This document shows positions 48,016-58,976 of a stretch of DNA of 64,000 nucleotides, piece after piece; within the stretch, counting starts at the first letter, position 1, and each line of letters begins with the position of its first letter. Source of the DNA: Cristatella mucedo (Eukaryota > Bryozoa > Phylactolaemata > Cristatellidae); NCBI GenBank assembly GCA_009760855.2, contig WPIO01000081.1, positions 1,745,001-1,809,000 on the forward strand, in the 5' to 3' direction. Made by a program: the position numbers and the translations under genes. The notes beneath the pieces are model-generated. The model was not told where the DNA came from, searched no databases, and saw nothing but the letters and a program-made list of their open reading frames with translations.

Positions 48016-48156
48016 GTGGCGGCTGGCAGGGCTATCTCAGGTGCCATCGGTAGATGCAATCCGCTAGCTGCTCTGAAAAATCGCTGCCTAGAGTACCGGA
48101 AACAGTCGCATGTTGCTCGGGGCTCAGTTTATAGTGTACCTGTCATAATTAACGGC

Positions 48157-48340
48157 CTTTCGCTTTGTCGTTCTCTAGAAAACGGACTCCAAACTTCTTT
48201 ACCTGTCGCTGTCCAGGCTGCCCACTTGCTGCACTACCAAGTGCTGGCAGTCTAATTAAGTACAGCAGCAAGTGTGTGGAGCTAGCCAGCGATTGGACAG
48301 AAGTTTGCAATCTGCTTTCTAGAGAACGACAAAGCAAAAG
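48157..48340. repeat. Foldback inverted repeat of about 184 bp
   Basis: GCTTTGTCGTTCTCTAGAAA at 48162 is mirrored by TTTCTAGAGAACGACAAAGC ending 48335. Imperfect pairing continues for about 70 bases per arm. It lies in the proposed first intron of the NUDT6-like gene. It could be a MITE-like foldback element or a hairpin RNA source. Confidence 0.75.
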
Positions 48341-48595
48341 CATGGAATGCTGTTAACATCACAAGTTACACTCTAAAAATGAATGCAGAGCGATAGGCAA
48401 TTTTCATGTGCGATTGGGTATTTTTAGCTCAGCAAAGGGTTCAAAGTTATTCGTGAGAAACTCAAAATATGTTGCTAGGCGGTACCTATGACACGTGTTC
48501 ACTTCCGGAGCTGTATTCATTACTCTGCTCGGTAGCAACAGCAGTGGTGTATCAGGAAGACTGCGGTATAACAAGCGATGTGTATGTACCCTTTG

Positions 48596-49098
48596 TAATG
48601 TAATGCAATGTAATGTATCTCCGTCAGTAACTCCACAAAGTCATAAAGACCATGTGGGTGTTACGCAGGAGGAGAGTTTTGTATAGCTCACTCACAGCCT
48701 GAGCGGCTTTCGGTACGCATTCGGTAGCCAACAGACTTCGTCTCACGCAACAAAGAGAAAGTGGGAAGCATAGCAGAGTTAGGAGAGCAGTTGAGGTAGT
48801 GAGTAGCATAGAAGTAGCAGTTCAGGACCGCTGTAAAAGATGTGCCACAGTCGGCAGTTGGAGAGTAGATGTCGTTGCGTAAGAATTGTGGATGCGAGTT
48901 CCACAGTCTAGGACCTGCAGAGCTAAAGCTTCTGTCGCCAACTGTCTTTAAGCGGAGGAATGGGACAGCTAATTTATTGTCCACACAGGACCCGAGGGCG
49001 CGAACAGGCTGAAACTGATGCAGCAGTTCAGCTAGGTATGAAGGAGCCAAGCCGTGGCGGGCCTTGTGGGTCAGCGTAAGTTGTGCTGTTGCTGCCAT
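48596..49098 (-). mobile_element. LINE family B copy inside the NUDT6 intron
   Basis: A minus frame with THKARHGLAPSYLAELLHQ, DNKLAVPFLRLKTVGDRSFS and ATHYLNCSPNSAMLPTFSLL. The tail is (TGTAA)n at 48596-48625. The 136-residue frame is nearly intact, so this is a relatively young copy. Confidence 0.9.
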
Positions 49099-49358
49099 TC
49101 ACTTCACTACGTGCTGTCTATGCTGGGATGCAGATGCTGCTGGCGACACGGCCGGCGCTGCTGCTGTTGCTGCTGATACCATTTGCACTTAGCATCCGCG
49201 TGAAAGCGATGCAATCACCCGGCTTGCGTAGCTGTACACTCTGCTCTATAGCCTCGTGTGGCGGACTGTCTGTGACTAGCAAACTTTGCTGCCAAGGCAT
49301 CACAAGCTGCAATCGATGCGTCATGTGCTCACTTCACTGCTCTGTCTTCTGTCCGCAG

Positions 49359-49804
49359 TCATGCTTAGGCACTGGGAGGAGGACGACGTTCGCTGCGTCA
49401 CTGTCAAGGTGCCTCTCGCTCGGTCGGCGCTCATCAGCATCCTGGCCAAGGTTTGCAGGCGCGCATTTAGGAGCATGGTGTGTGTGTGTCGCTGCCCGGC
49501 GAAAGGGAGGCAGCGCCGAGCAGGATTGCAGCAGCCGCGTCGTGCTGCCGCTGCTGCGAGGGCATGTGCTGCTGCTGGCACTGTTGCGGCTTGGTGATGC
49601 CGTGCTTCGTGCGACGCGAGACGAATTGCGGTTGCTGAGCTTGCGCGCCTGCCCCCCCCCACTACGCTTGTAGCACGGCTTCGACTACCACCATGCGCAG
49701 CCCGGCTACGCCATGATGCTGCTCTGGCTGGCCAGTGAGGAGCCCAACAACTTCCCACCTTACGCCAACCACTACCTAGGTACTCGTGACTCGTTTACTG
49801 AAAT

Positions 49805-49900
<96 letters not shown>

Positions 49901-50094
49901 CACAGTGAGCATGTGGCGGCAGGCTCTTCTTGCATCTCCCTGCTGTTACACATCCCTATGCAAATTATAATTATAATTATTTTAATATATTTATAATTAT
50001 TATAGTTATTCAGTATATTATTATTTTTCTATAATTTAATAATAAAATATTATATATAAATTATTATTAAGTGATATATTATTATAGAATTACA

Positions 50095-50164
<70 letters not shown>

Positions 50165-50792
50165 CATGTGTAATGTTCTATGTTACGCGTCCCTAGCGGC
50201 AGCTGCCACCGCAGCTGCATTGGCTGCAGCACCCACTTGTCATGATGGTAGCCGTGTCACCGGAGGGGCATGGCAGCAGAGGGGCCGTCCTGCCGCTGTG
50301 AGAATAATAGCAGCAGCTCAATGTACCAACAACGCTAAGCACCATCCAAAGTGATATCCCAGTGCTCGCTCCTTGCTGCCAGTCATGATCGATAGTCTGA
50401 CAGGCCTGATTTTCTGTTTTAATATTCATTCTATTACAATTACTAATTAGTTTCAGGTCTCTCAATGTGTTGCCCTGCTCCGCTTTCCACATATTGCCGT
50501 CAGTAAGTAAATTAGTTTAGATTAAGAGAGAGGGGGAATGCAAAAGCTTGTGCCACACTCATGCTAAACTGTGTCCGTCTACACTCTGCATGCAGAGCAC
50601 CGTCAGCTTGACCTTGCCCTTGCAGCTGCTGCTAGTGCTGTTGCTCGTAGTGGTACGAGCATCCACCTACCCACCGTAAGTGTTGTAGGTGACATCGGTG
50701 CTAGCGTCGTCACACTGCTGCTTGGAGCTTGTGTACGAGTTAAGCTTCTCATTCACACAATGGTTCGGTGAGTGAGACAGAGACAGACAGAC

Positions 50793-50835
<43 letters not shown>

Positions 50836-52768
50836 CAGGGACATGGACAGAGAAGAGACTGAGAGAGACAGAGAAAGTGAGAGAGTGCGGTAGAGAGGGA
50901 GACCAAAGTTGAAGCCGCGACTCACTGCCACATTCCTCAACGTCTTGCTGTCGGTTGGCACTTATAGCGCTTTATTGCTGTCGGATTCGAACTGTAATTT
51001 CAACTCAGGTGTAGGCTGTGGGGCAGTGAGCCTAGCCAGCGAATTATGTTAAAAGAAAGGCAGCAAGTCGCTTTTTGTATAATTTGTAATAATAATTTAT
51101 ATATTGTCAGAGAGAATAGTGTAACCTCATGGAATATTTCATTCCTTGCCTATCTCTGTTGGTGTGTCTGTTTTGTCATGGAGCACTTTTACATGTCGCG
51201 GGCTTACGTCGGTTGTATCGCTAAATTGCATTGGATTGGAAGTGACACAAAGGAGGGGAGAGCAAAGAGAGTGAAGTCAGAGAGGAGAGAGAGAGACGAG
51301 AGAGGCAAGAGAAGGGAAAGAAGTAGTGCAGGAGCAAGCTGCCGACCTGCTGCTGCTGTATGTTGTCGTTGATGTAGGTGTGGCAGGATTCGTCTTAAAC
51401 GACAACGACGAGGTGCTGGTTGTCAAGGAGAGATTTGGTGGCCCTATTGGAGGATCAAGGTGGAAATTTCCAGGTGGTCATGCCGACAAAGGTATCTTTG
51501 CCAAACGGCCTTTGTAGCATTTTCGTCGAGTCTTCAGTTAGCCTTTGAACGGGTGGCCACAGTGCCTTCTTGTGGCCACAACGGCATAGTCACTTAGCGT
51601 TGTGGATGTGCTATAGTCTGGTCAAGTCGTAGCAGAGGCCAGCTGGATGGAACGTGGGGCTTTAACTCAGTTCGTCACCAACGATTAACGTTTGTCATGT
51701 TCATTTGTGACTCGGTCTTTGTTGATAGTAATAATAATAAGAAGAGGACATTTGGTTAGTCTCCTCAGAAAGCCTACTCTTATTCAAGGCACTTGCTCTG
51801 CCCTGCCCTGCCCTGGTGCATCCAAACAAAGTTGCATGATTTCCGAAGTCATTTGTGTGGAGCCCTGTAGCGCCAAACCACCACCGTATACCCTTCCCCT
51901 ACACGTGCTTGCCGGGGCTTTGGCGCTAAAGGTTGATATTGCACTGCTTCGGCGGATAAGGGGGGAGTGAGATCTGCACCGTCGGCTGCTGAACCTTATT
52001 TGCGTGATGAGACGCGCCACCCGCGTCACTGCCTGGTGGTTGAGGAGACGGTCGTCGTGCGCGTCCATCTGCAGGCGAGCACTTTGCGGAGACAGCTCGG
52101 CGAGAGGTGCGTGAGGAGACTGGCGTCGAGTGCAAGTACGTCACACTGCTCTGCTTGCGGCACATGCACGGCTACCGCTACGGCTGCTCCGACGTGTACG
52201 CCGTCTGCCTGATGCGAGCCACGAGCACGGCCATTCGGCGCTGCCAGTTCGAGATCACCGACTGCACCTGGATGCCGGTGAGGCCAGGCACTGGCCGCCT
52301 TTGGTGCCACCCCAGGCAGGCGGCAGCTAGCGCTAGCCTGCCACGTCGCCTGGCAGCATGAGTGCGCCCGACGGACGTGCGCGTGCTTGTCAAGCGCAGC
52401 AGTCAGTTGGCCTGCGCCATCGTTGTTCGTTCTCTAGTTCGTTGGCGTGTTCGTTCGCGCGAGCCGTTTCGAGCGATTTTTTGCTCGTTGCCCAGCGACC
52501 GCCTGTCTGCTGAGCGAGCGGCTGCGACCCTCAAAAACCTTTTCAGCTGGACGAGTTCGAGAGCAGCACGTCGGCCTTCAACGCCGAGCTCGTGGCCTGC
52601 TACAGGAGGTACGCCAGCTGCGGAGCTTGCATGCCATCGCTCGACGTGCCGCCTGTCACCGACGACAAGTGGAGCATGCTCTATGTAGCTGCAGCGGCGG
52701 CCGCCGCAGGCAGACCTTCCACAGCAGCCGCCGCCGCATCGGAGGCAGACCTTCCACAGCTCTCTTGA
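49359..52768 (+). CDS. NUDT6-type Nudix hydrolase, five identified exons
   Basis: Exons: 49359-49450, 49674-49779, 51378-51491, 52075-52277, 52547-52768, all GT-AG with matching phases. The N-terminal NUDT6 domain reads LRHWEEDD...VPLAR, then GFDYHHA and WLASEEPNNFPPYANHY. The Nudix fold starts GVAGFVLN and WKFPGG. The Nudix box is complete across the 51491/52075 junction (phase 1): G-x5-E-x7-REVREETGV. Then SDVYAVCLM and, across the last junction, CTWMPLDEF. Nudix enzymes cleave nucleoside diphosphates linked to another moiety using Mg2+ held by the box glutamates; the substrate of NUDT6 is not established. The C-terminus departs from vertebrate NUDT6 and ends in Ala-rich sequence before TGA. 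A LINE B copy and a foldback lie in the upstream intron. AATAAA is at 53204. Confidence 0.88.
49806..49897. repeat. (CT)n microsatellite 26 bases inside a NUDT6 intron
   Basis: 92 bases of CT begin just after the 5' splice site at 49780. Confidence 0.97.
50098..50163. repeat. (AT)n microsatellite
   Basis: About 65 bases of AT after an AT-rich run from 49960; intronic to NUDT6. Confidence 0.97.
50780..50890. repeat. (GA)n/(GACA)n microsatellite
   Basis: GAGACAGACAGACAGAGAGA units, intronic to NUDT6, complementary in type to the (CT)n tract at 49806. Confidence 0.9.
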
Positions 52769-53136
52769 CGGCAGCGCCGCCGCCGCTGCCGCTGCGCTCA
52801 GCCACACGGCAGAACCGGGTCGATGCTGACCGCACGTTTTCCCGTGTGCTCTGGCCTCCGCGCTTACCAATCTGCGCTTCTTTTGCCTTTTTTCTTTTTT
52901 TTTTGAGGTCTTTTCTGCATGATTCCACCGCACGCGGGCTATTGTCGCCACCTGCCCCGACTGTCCAGCGTGCTGGACTAGTAGTAGTAAGCCGCACAAA
53001 TCTGCTAGGCTCACGACGGTGCTTGTCAATTTTGCTGCCTAGAACGTTTGTAGATAGCGAATTGGTTCATTGCTCCATTCTGGTTGTAGCCGTTTTTAGA
53101 GCAGCCGTTTCAGTTTACGATTAGTATTTCTCTAGC

Positions 53137-53138
<2 letters not shown>

Positions 53139-53192
<54 letters not shown>
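53139..53192. repeat. (GA)n microsatellite in the NUDT6 3' region
   Basis: 54 bases of GA ending 11 bases before the AATAAA signal. Confidence 0.95.
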
Positions 53193-53194
<2 letters not shown>

Positions 53195-53203
53195 AGGTGT
53201 AGA

Positions 53204-53209
53204 AATAAA
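53204..53209 (+). promoter_or_regulatory. Poly(A) signal of the NUDT6-like gene
   Basis: AATAAA 436 bases past the stop, followed by a TGTGCTTTT segment suitable as a downstream element. Confidence 0.55.
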
Positions 53210-53844
53210 GCAGGCACTGTGCTTTTGATGAGTCACTTATCTGTGGCAAAATATCTGACTACATTCTGCTGATGTTTTTTTTTTTGCTAGCATCGCCAGC
53301 CGGGTTTCTGTTCTTCGAGCCGTCAGGCAAGACTCGCAGACAAGCCTTTTTCCCTTTGCCAGACAGATGCTTGATGTTTGTAGCACCGACGAGTTCTTTG
53401 CTGCTCAGAGCTCACAGCCCTGGGTCGGTGCATTAGGCATGCTCAGCATCCCAGCTTGTTTCTGTCACTGTCGTGTGTGAGTCTGTAGGGGCACGACTAG
53501 AGTTAGTGGCGCCCCCTTGTGTCGGTGCTTCGTCCACAGCACATTTACATCATCAGCTGTGGGGGGGGGCTCAGTGGGTCTCACGAGACTGCAGACCCCG
53601 CCCACTGAGCAGCCTGAGCAGATTCTCACAAATCGCGTAGTGGATTACCTCAGCTGGATACTCGCTATTGATTGTATTATCATGTGACTAACCATCACAC
53701 TCGGGTCCACTCATCGTGCAATGCGACTGGAGCGTTGGAGTCAGCTGTAGAGACCGGAAATGCAGCTTAATGACATATGTTGAGGAGAGAGCTGAAAAGG
53801 CTTTCAACTCTTCTTCAGCTCATTCACTGATACAGATTCATTTT
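53210..53844. other. No gene seen
   Basis: A G10 run lies at 53562 near GTGGGTCTCACGAGAC. Nothing recognised. Confidence 0.35.
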
Positions 53845-53975
53845 GTACGACGGCCGATTATCGCCACTGTCGCTTGCAGTGGGCGTTAAAGGATCGCCCA
53901 CTGCAGGACTCGAACCCACTACCTCGGTCGCGAAGAGCCGAGCTCCTGACCACTGGGCTGAGACCCAAGGGAGAG
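53845..53975 (-). mobile_element. tRNA-derived SINE, family S2 (good copy)
   Basis: Reverse orientation: CGCCACTGTCGCTTGCAGTG, GCGTTAAAGGATCGCCC, the B box complement GGACTCGAACCC and the head GACCACTGGGCTGAGACCC. Confidence 0.75.
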
Positions 53976-56238
53976 CATGTCGTCGGAGTGAGAGAAGCAG
54001 AGTGCAAAGAGATATACTCAAAAAGATGATAATTGGAAAACATCCCAAATCTGTGAACATGGGATATAAATGTTGCAGTGACATAACAATCTGGGAAAGT
54101 GCTTTTGCAAAGTGGGAGCTTCAAAGTAAAGTAGAAGGACACCTGTCGATTTTGTCCTTAGACAGCAAGGTCCGTATTCTGCAAGCTTACGCGGTCTCTA
54201 TCAGTTCTGTATTTCGAGCAAGGCACGGCGTCAGCTCAGACCTTCCTGCAAGGGGCGATCGAAGTGTCCATGCCGGCCGTGCCGTCTTCCACCAGTTACC
54301 CAGCCAAGCTGTTAGTTACCACCACCAGGGCCTCAATGAAGGTCGCGAAGCGACATAGTTTAACTTCACTCCTGGGTAGCCGTCTCGGGACCGGTCGACT
54401 ACAGCCGCCAGATCTAGAAATCTTTAGAACGATATTGGGAGAGAGATACTTAGTATACCTGTAAATATGCAATCCTAGCCTGAATTATCCAACACCCTTG
54501 TGGTCTAAATGTAACCTCAAATGTTGTGTTGCGTTATTGAATGCTGGCTAAAAGAATTCCTCTGGACTTTGAGTCGACGTGACTTAGCAATATTTGTAAA
54601 AACAAAACCTGCCAGCTTCTGCCTTGTTTGTTGATCAAGTGCAATATCACCCAAAATGACCTTTTTTTAGTAGCTGGAGATTATTCTGACCTTCGCCGTA
54701 ATCACTATTTTTGAAAGAAGCAATTGCGTAGCACCATCCGAGCACTTTGAAGTAAGGTTTCCTAGATGCATAATAATAAAAAATAATCCATTTGTAATGC
54801 ACTTCAGATAACTTAAATCTCCGACTGAGCACTTTACAAGTGCTGTAAAGGAAGATTAAGTACCCCCATGTTTATAAAATAGCACGTCAAAGCAAATTGT
54901 CATTTTCTCAGCAATCCTCCACAATTTAAAGCACTGGCTGAGCCAGGACTTTCATCTTAGGAGCAAGACCTACAACATTCTCATATAGGCGGGGCAAGAC
55001 CCATAAATTTTGAAACATTGTAGCGTAAAATTTATGTTCATTTGAAACTAACTTGGTGGTTGCTCATCCAGAGGAATCAAGACATTTAAGTTAATTTTAA
55101 TTAAATTAAGTTTATTCCCTAGTTACTATCGAAGAGGGCGTTGGAATAGCAGCGGTCCATTTAGTGTTTCCCATTTGATTCGCATGGCATTTCCGGCATT
55201 TTAAAATGGTTTAGAATATTTAGAATGTTGTATTCAAGTGAGATTTTGCCTTATTCCATGATATTCTCTCGCCCCAAAATATTAATCTTGAATGTTCCCG
55301 GCTCGTCACCAAGCTAGAATTTATCCTGAATGCCGCCTGAGCCGCCATTATCTTTCTCCTCATTATTCTCTCCCTCTTGCTGCCGCAGTTGCTCCAGAGC
55401 TATTTTATATTCCACGGAACCGGTGGCTGTAAAAAAGGTCCGTATACGTGAGTGTTCGCTTCTGGGAAAGAACTCGCTTGAGCTGAGCTGAGTTAAACGC
55501 GGCGATGGCGACTCGGTTCTCACCATTTTCCGTAGTGCCTGCACTACGGCACTAATTTTACCGTTAAAAAATTGAAACATTAATAATACCCTGGATATCA
55601 GGATGTGTTTAAGAGACATTTTGAAATGATTATTTTAAAATGAATTAAAAAATCTACGTGCCACTAGTTCCAGGTCGCTCTCCCGCTGTACGGGGGGGGG
55701 CCTGGCAAAGGTACCCATGCCCTTGGCTCCGGAACTGGTTAGAAGGCACCAAGTTGAGCATGCATAACGGTAGGCCTGACGTGGTTCAGAATAAGGCAAT
55801 AAATTAATTTCGCGGTAGAAAGGACGAAACGTACAACTAAACAGCGTAGACTGCCGAATTCTTGCTTTATGTTAGCTATCAATTTCCTGCATAGTCTGCG
55901 AATGCAAAAAGCGGTTCGCTCAATGGTCAACCATTAACGAATAGGTTCGCAGCATGGTTGCTGGGATACATTTTCGAAGCAGGCGATATTTGGCACGTCA
56001 GAAACTACATTGCAGAACCATGTTCCTACGGTTCAACGGAAGACAATCTTCCGGAAAACTTAGTGAACCCACGTGAATTTCTACAGTAAGTTTATTTTTC
56101 ATGTTTTGACATCCGGTATGGGTGACTGCATCAGCAATTTACATCATGTATTGCTTCCTCATATTAATCCTTCATTGAGACATCATTTTTGGTTTTGAGT
56201 TTGTTAAGCTCTGCAACATTTAAGATTCGACTTGACTT
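53976..56238. other. No supported gene; one LINE tail fragment
   Basis: A minus-strand family A 3' end remnant lies at 54765-54860 (TAATAATAAAAAATAATCC, AGCACTTTACAAGTGC). A G10 run lies near 55690. A 171-residue frame at 53843-54358 begins in SINE sequence and is unrecognised; another at 55314-55619 is also unrecognised. Confidence 0.4.
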
Positions 56239-56640
56239 AATAATAATAATAATGATAATAATGTACTTGATAAAGCGCCATCAGAGAACTTAATCTCTTT
56301 CTAGGCGCTTTACATTTGCTGCAAATGGAAATGCAATTGAATGGTAAGTAAAATCATGCTTGAAAAACAAACAAAATGAATAACATGGTTAGGGGTGACA
56401 TGCACAGGGTCAGCATGCAAATGTGGTTAGTGGCAGCATGCACAGTGTCAGCACGCATAAGCACGTGAAGGACGAATCACAGGGACCCACTAAATGCTGT
56501 CCTAAATAGGTGTGTTTTTAAGTTCCTTTTAAATGTGGTCAGGTCAGGGGATGTTCTGACGCAGGTCGGGAGGGAGGGAGTTCCAGGCTTTGGGAGCATA
56601 CGAACTAAATGCACGGCTTCCAAAGGATTTAAGGTTTCCA
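56239..56640 (-). mobile_element. LINE family A copy, recent
   Basis: (AAT)n tail, perfect stem-loop and 3' UTR. The C-terminal frame with SPDLTTFKRNLKTHLFRTAF is cut off at about 56640 (5' truncation). Very similar to 45488-46075. Confidence 0.88.
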
Positions 56641-56974
56641 GGTTAAGTGGAATTTTCGGACAAGCACTGTATGTCCATCTATGCACTTTCATAGGCAGAT
56701 ATACGCCCATGTATGCACTGACTAACATCAACTCTGAAACCCTAAATGTCAGTGCTCGTCGGCCAATATGTAAATACATCAGTCTTTTTAACGAGTTAAT
56801 GACTTGGGTGCTACAAAACCCTCATTACAGGTACAGATGTTGTGTATGATGAAGGTTATTATCTTATTTATCTTTTAACTTGTTATTCCATCCGCCAAAA
56901 CGGAGGCGAAGTTCACAGGGAAATAAAAACTTGCTAATTCGACTGAGAGAATGGGCAAGGGTGGGTGACATTAA

Positions 56975-57165
56975 TAGTAATAATAACAATATACATTTGC
57001 ATTGCACCCTCAGACAACTTCATCTCTTTCTAGGCATCTTACAGATGCTTTGTAGAAAGCATTACTAAATTATTGGTTGTACAACAAATGTGAAGTGCCT
57101 AGAAAAAGACTGAGTTATCTTAGGGCGCTATAACAAATGTGTTACTAGTATAATAATCATACTGC
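56975..57165. mobile_element. Two facing LINE family A tail fragments
   Basis: A minus 3' end (AATAATAACAATATAC, GACAACTTCATCTC) at 56975-57055 meets a plus 3' end (AAGTGCCTAG, GAGTTATCTTAGGGCGC) at 57079-57165. Both are diverged. Confidence 0.65.
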
Positions 57166-57374
57166 AATGATCACAATTGTTATCACTTTCAGTCTGTAGT
57201 GACGCCAGTAGTAGCGTCAAAAGTACCAAGAGACTGGCCGTGGCACGTGTTGCTTAACAGTAAGGTCGAGCCAGGCAGCTGCATGGTGACCGGACGCCGT
57301 GGTTGACCTTTTAGAGCGGCCACAGAGGGTAGCGTCCCCTGGGTCTTAGCGCAGGTGTTAAGATGCTCGCACTT

Positions 57375-57693
57375 TGTTATGTTACTGTGTCTCCGGCTGC
57401 AGCAGCGCTGGTGGAGTCTCACGAAGACACGAGCGGGCGAACGTGAGCGGTGAAAGAGACTCAATCTTTATTCCCCCAGCAGGTACATATATGAGCTAGG
57501 GACTGACTCACCACAGATAAAGGAGTGCATCCGCGGTGAGCCACCGTGGTGGGCCACATGCCCACATCTAAGGCCACCGAGCCAACCACCCAAACACCCG
57601 CCCACATCAAAGGCCGCACCGAGCCAACCGTCCAACCATCCGCCGTGAGCGGGGCACACACCAGTGGCCGAGAAGCAACAGGCACACACAGCA
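57375..57693 (-). mobile_element. Solo LTR (copy 2)
   Basis: Same family as 42591-42938 in reverse. The outer ends are TGTTATGTTAC (57375) and GCACACACAGCA (57693). It is flanked by the 4 bp duplication ACTT (57371-57374 and 57694-57697). The TTTATTCCCCCAGC segment contains the AATAAA complement. The internal direct duplication is present here too (GGCCACCGAGCCAACC and GGCCGCACCGAGCCAACC). Confidence 0.82.
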
Positions 57694-57697
57694 ACTT

Positions 57698-58415
57698 CAC
57701 GACTCTGGTCACAGATTCGAGTCTAGCAGAGGGCGATACTTTTTTGCCCAACGCAAGCAAACGCGATAGCCGTCGAGACTCTTTGCCGCTATACAAACTA
57801 GGTTGGCCACCAATAGGAAAATGCTATCCGAAATCAGGGACTGCACGAGCTTAGAAAATAAGGCGAGGCTGCCGCCCGGCGTTCAGATCGCCCGACATTT
57901 AGCCCGATATTCAGGCAGGATGTTCGCTCTCAGGTCACTCGTCGATGGTCGCTAGTAGAAACGGGTGCGATCGCCTCGCGAGCTACAGTGCTCTCTCCCT
58001 GACGACGTCCCCCGACAGATGACGGGTCGGCCGCTGGAAACGGCGCTCTAGCCAACGGAAGAGATGCTGCAAACGGCCGGCGGTCGTCCGCTGGGAAAGG
58101 TCAGAACGGGTCCGCGCCCGCGCCGTAGCCCGCCACCGCATTGAAGTGCGACCGGGCGAACACTTGAGGTTCGACCGAGTGCTGTGTCTGTAAACAGCTT
58201 CCACGAGCACATTTGTTGACACTCCGCTACCCGTTCAAAGCAGGCATTGCCTCGCCCGGGCTCTCAGCGAGCGAGAGAACGAACCGAGCCGAGCGACGCT
58301 CGCTCGCTCCAGCGCTGGCACGGACGCTGCTCCGCCGAGGAGGGTGAGGCCGATCAACCTGTCCCTTTTCCGGTTCGCCGGCAGCTGGTTCGCAGGCGAT
58401 TTCGATGAGACGCTC
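57698..58415. other. GC-rich intergenic DNA
   Basis: No recognised exon. It is probably the 3' flank of the minus-strand gene at 58416; no AATAAA was found close by. Confidence 0.4.
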
Positions 58416-58976
58416 TCAGCAGAACGCGCAATAGCGCCGGCAGTACTTGGACGTGAAGTTGTACAGCGCGCTGCCACTGACGCAGCCCCTGTACACGGAG
58501 CCCCACACGAAGCAGCTCGCATTTCGAGATATGTCGGAGCAAGCTGGCGCAGGCGTGGTGGCCGCCGCGGCCGGTCGGTTCTCGCAGTGAAGATAGCTGC
58601 AGCAGTAGGGGTACGGAAGCGCCGGGTTCGACTTCACGACGCAGTTGCTCGACTGACCGCCGTACTCGGGGTTCTCGTTGTCGAGGATCTGGCGGCACGT
58701 TCGGCGAATCACGTAGTAGTAGCTGAGGCCGTCGTGGACGCCGCGGTAGCACGTGTTCAGGTCGCAAGTGCCACCGCCCGTGCTCCAGCTAGACCCATCG
58801 GCCACGACGCCGCCAGACGAGTTCGTACACGGCTTGCTGTAGTTCAGTCGGTACTTGCTCACTACTCCGTAACTGGCGTCAGCCCCTCCCGCCGCCTCGC
58901 CACTGGGAGCGCACATCCAGGAGCAGACGAGCGCCGCCAGCAGCGGCACTGCGAAGCGGAGCAGAGAGTCGCCCAT
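58416..58976 (-). CDS. Secreted Cys-rich protein: Ly6/uPAR-like module plus ShKT module
   Basis: An uninterrupted 186-residue frame from ATG to TGA. Residues 1-29 form a signal peptide (basic start, hydrophobic LLRFAVPLLAALV core). Residues 50-133 carry eight cysteines (50, 71, 76, 94, 112, 125, 126, 131). They end in the CC-x4-C-x-N signature that closes Ly6/uPAR three-finger folds, though the canonical C-x2-C opening is absent. An Ala/Thr/Pro linker (134-145) leads to a six-Cys ShKT module: C146, C155, C165, C179, C183, C186, with Asp148 and the C-x3-C-x2-C end. The stop falls right after the last Cys. Sequons occur at N45, N52, N152 and N173. ShKT modules occur in many secreted metazoan proteins, mostly not toxins; whether this one acts on channels, receptors or matrix is unknown. 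No GPI-type hydrophobic tail. Confidence 0.8.
   Translation of the reverse strand: MGDSLLRFAVPLLAALVCSWMCAPSGEAAGGADASYGVVSKYRLNYSKPCTNSSGGVVADGSSWSTGGGTCDLNTCYRGVHDGLSYYYVIRRTCRQILDNENPEYGGQSSNCVVKSNPALPYPYCCSYLHCENRPAAAATTPAPACSDISRNASCFVWGSVYRGCVSGSALYNFTSKYCRRYCAFC

Noticed and set aside
49250-49330. Alternative 5' exon of NUDT6 with a GGLSV segment
   Set aside because: The GGLSV block resembles the NUDT6 GG-I-S-V motif, but the following residues do not and the only donor nearby (GTCATG) is poor.
52403-53029. 208-residue minus frame and 225-residue plus frame over NUDT6 exon 5
   Set aside because: Both are shadows of the GC-rich last exon and 3' region. The true frame is fixed by the WMP|LDEF splice junction.
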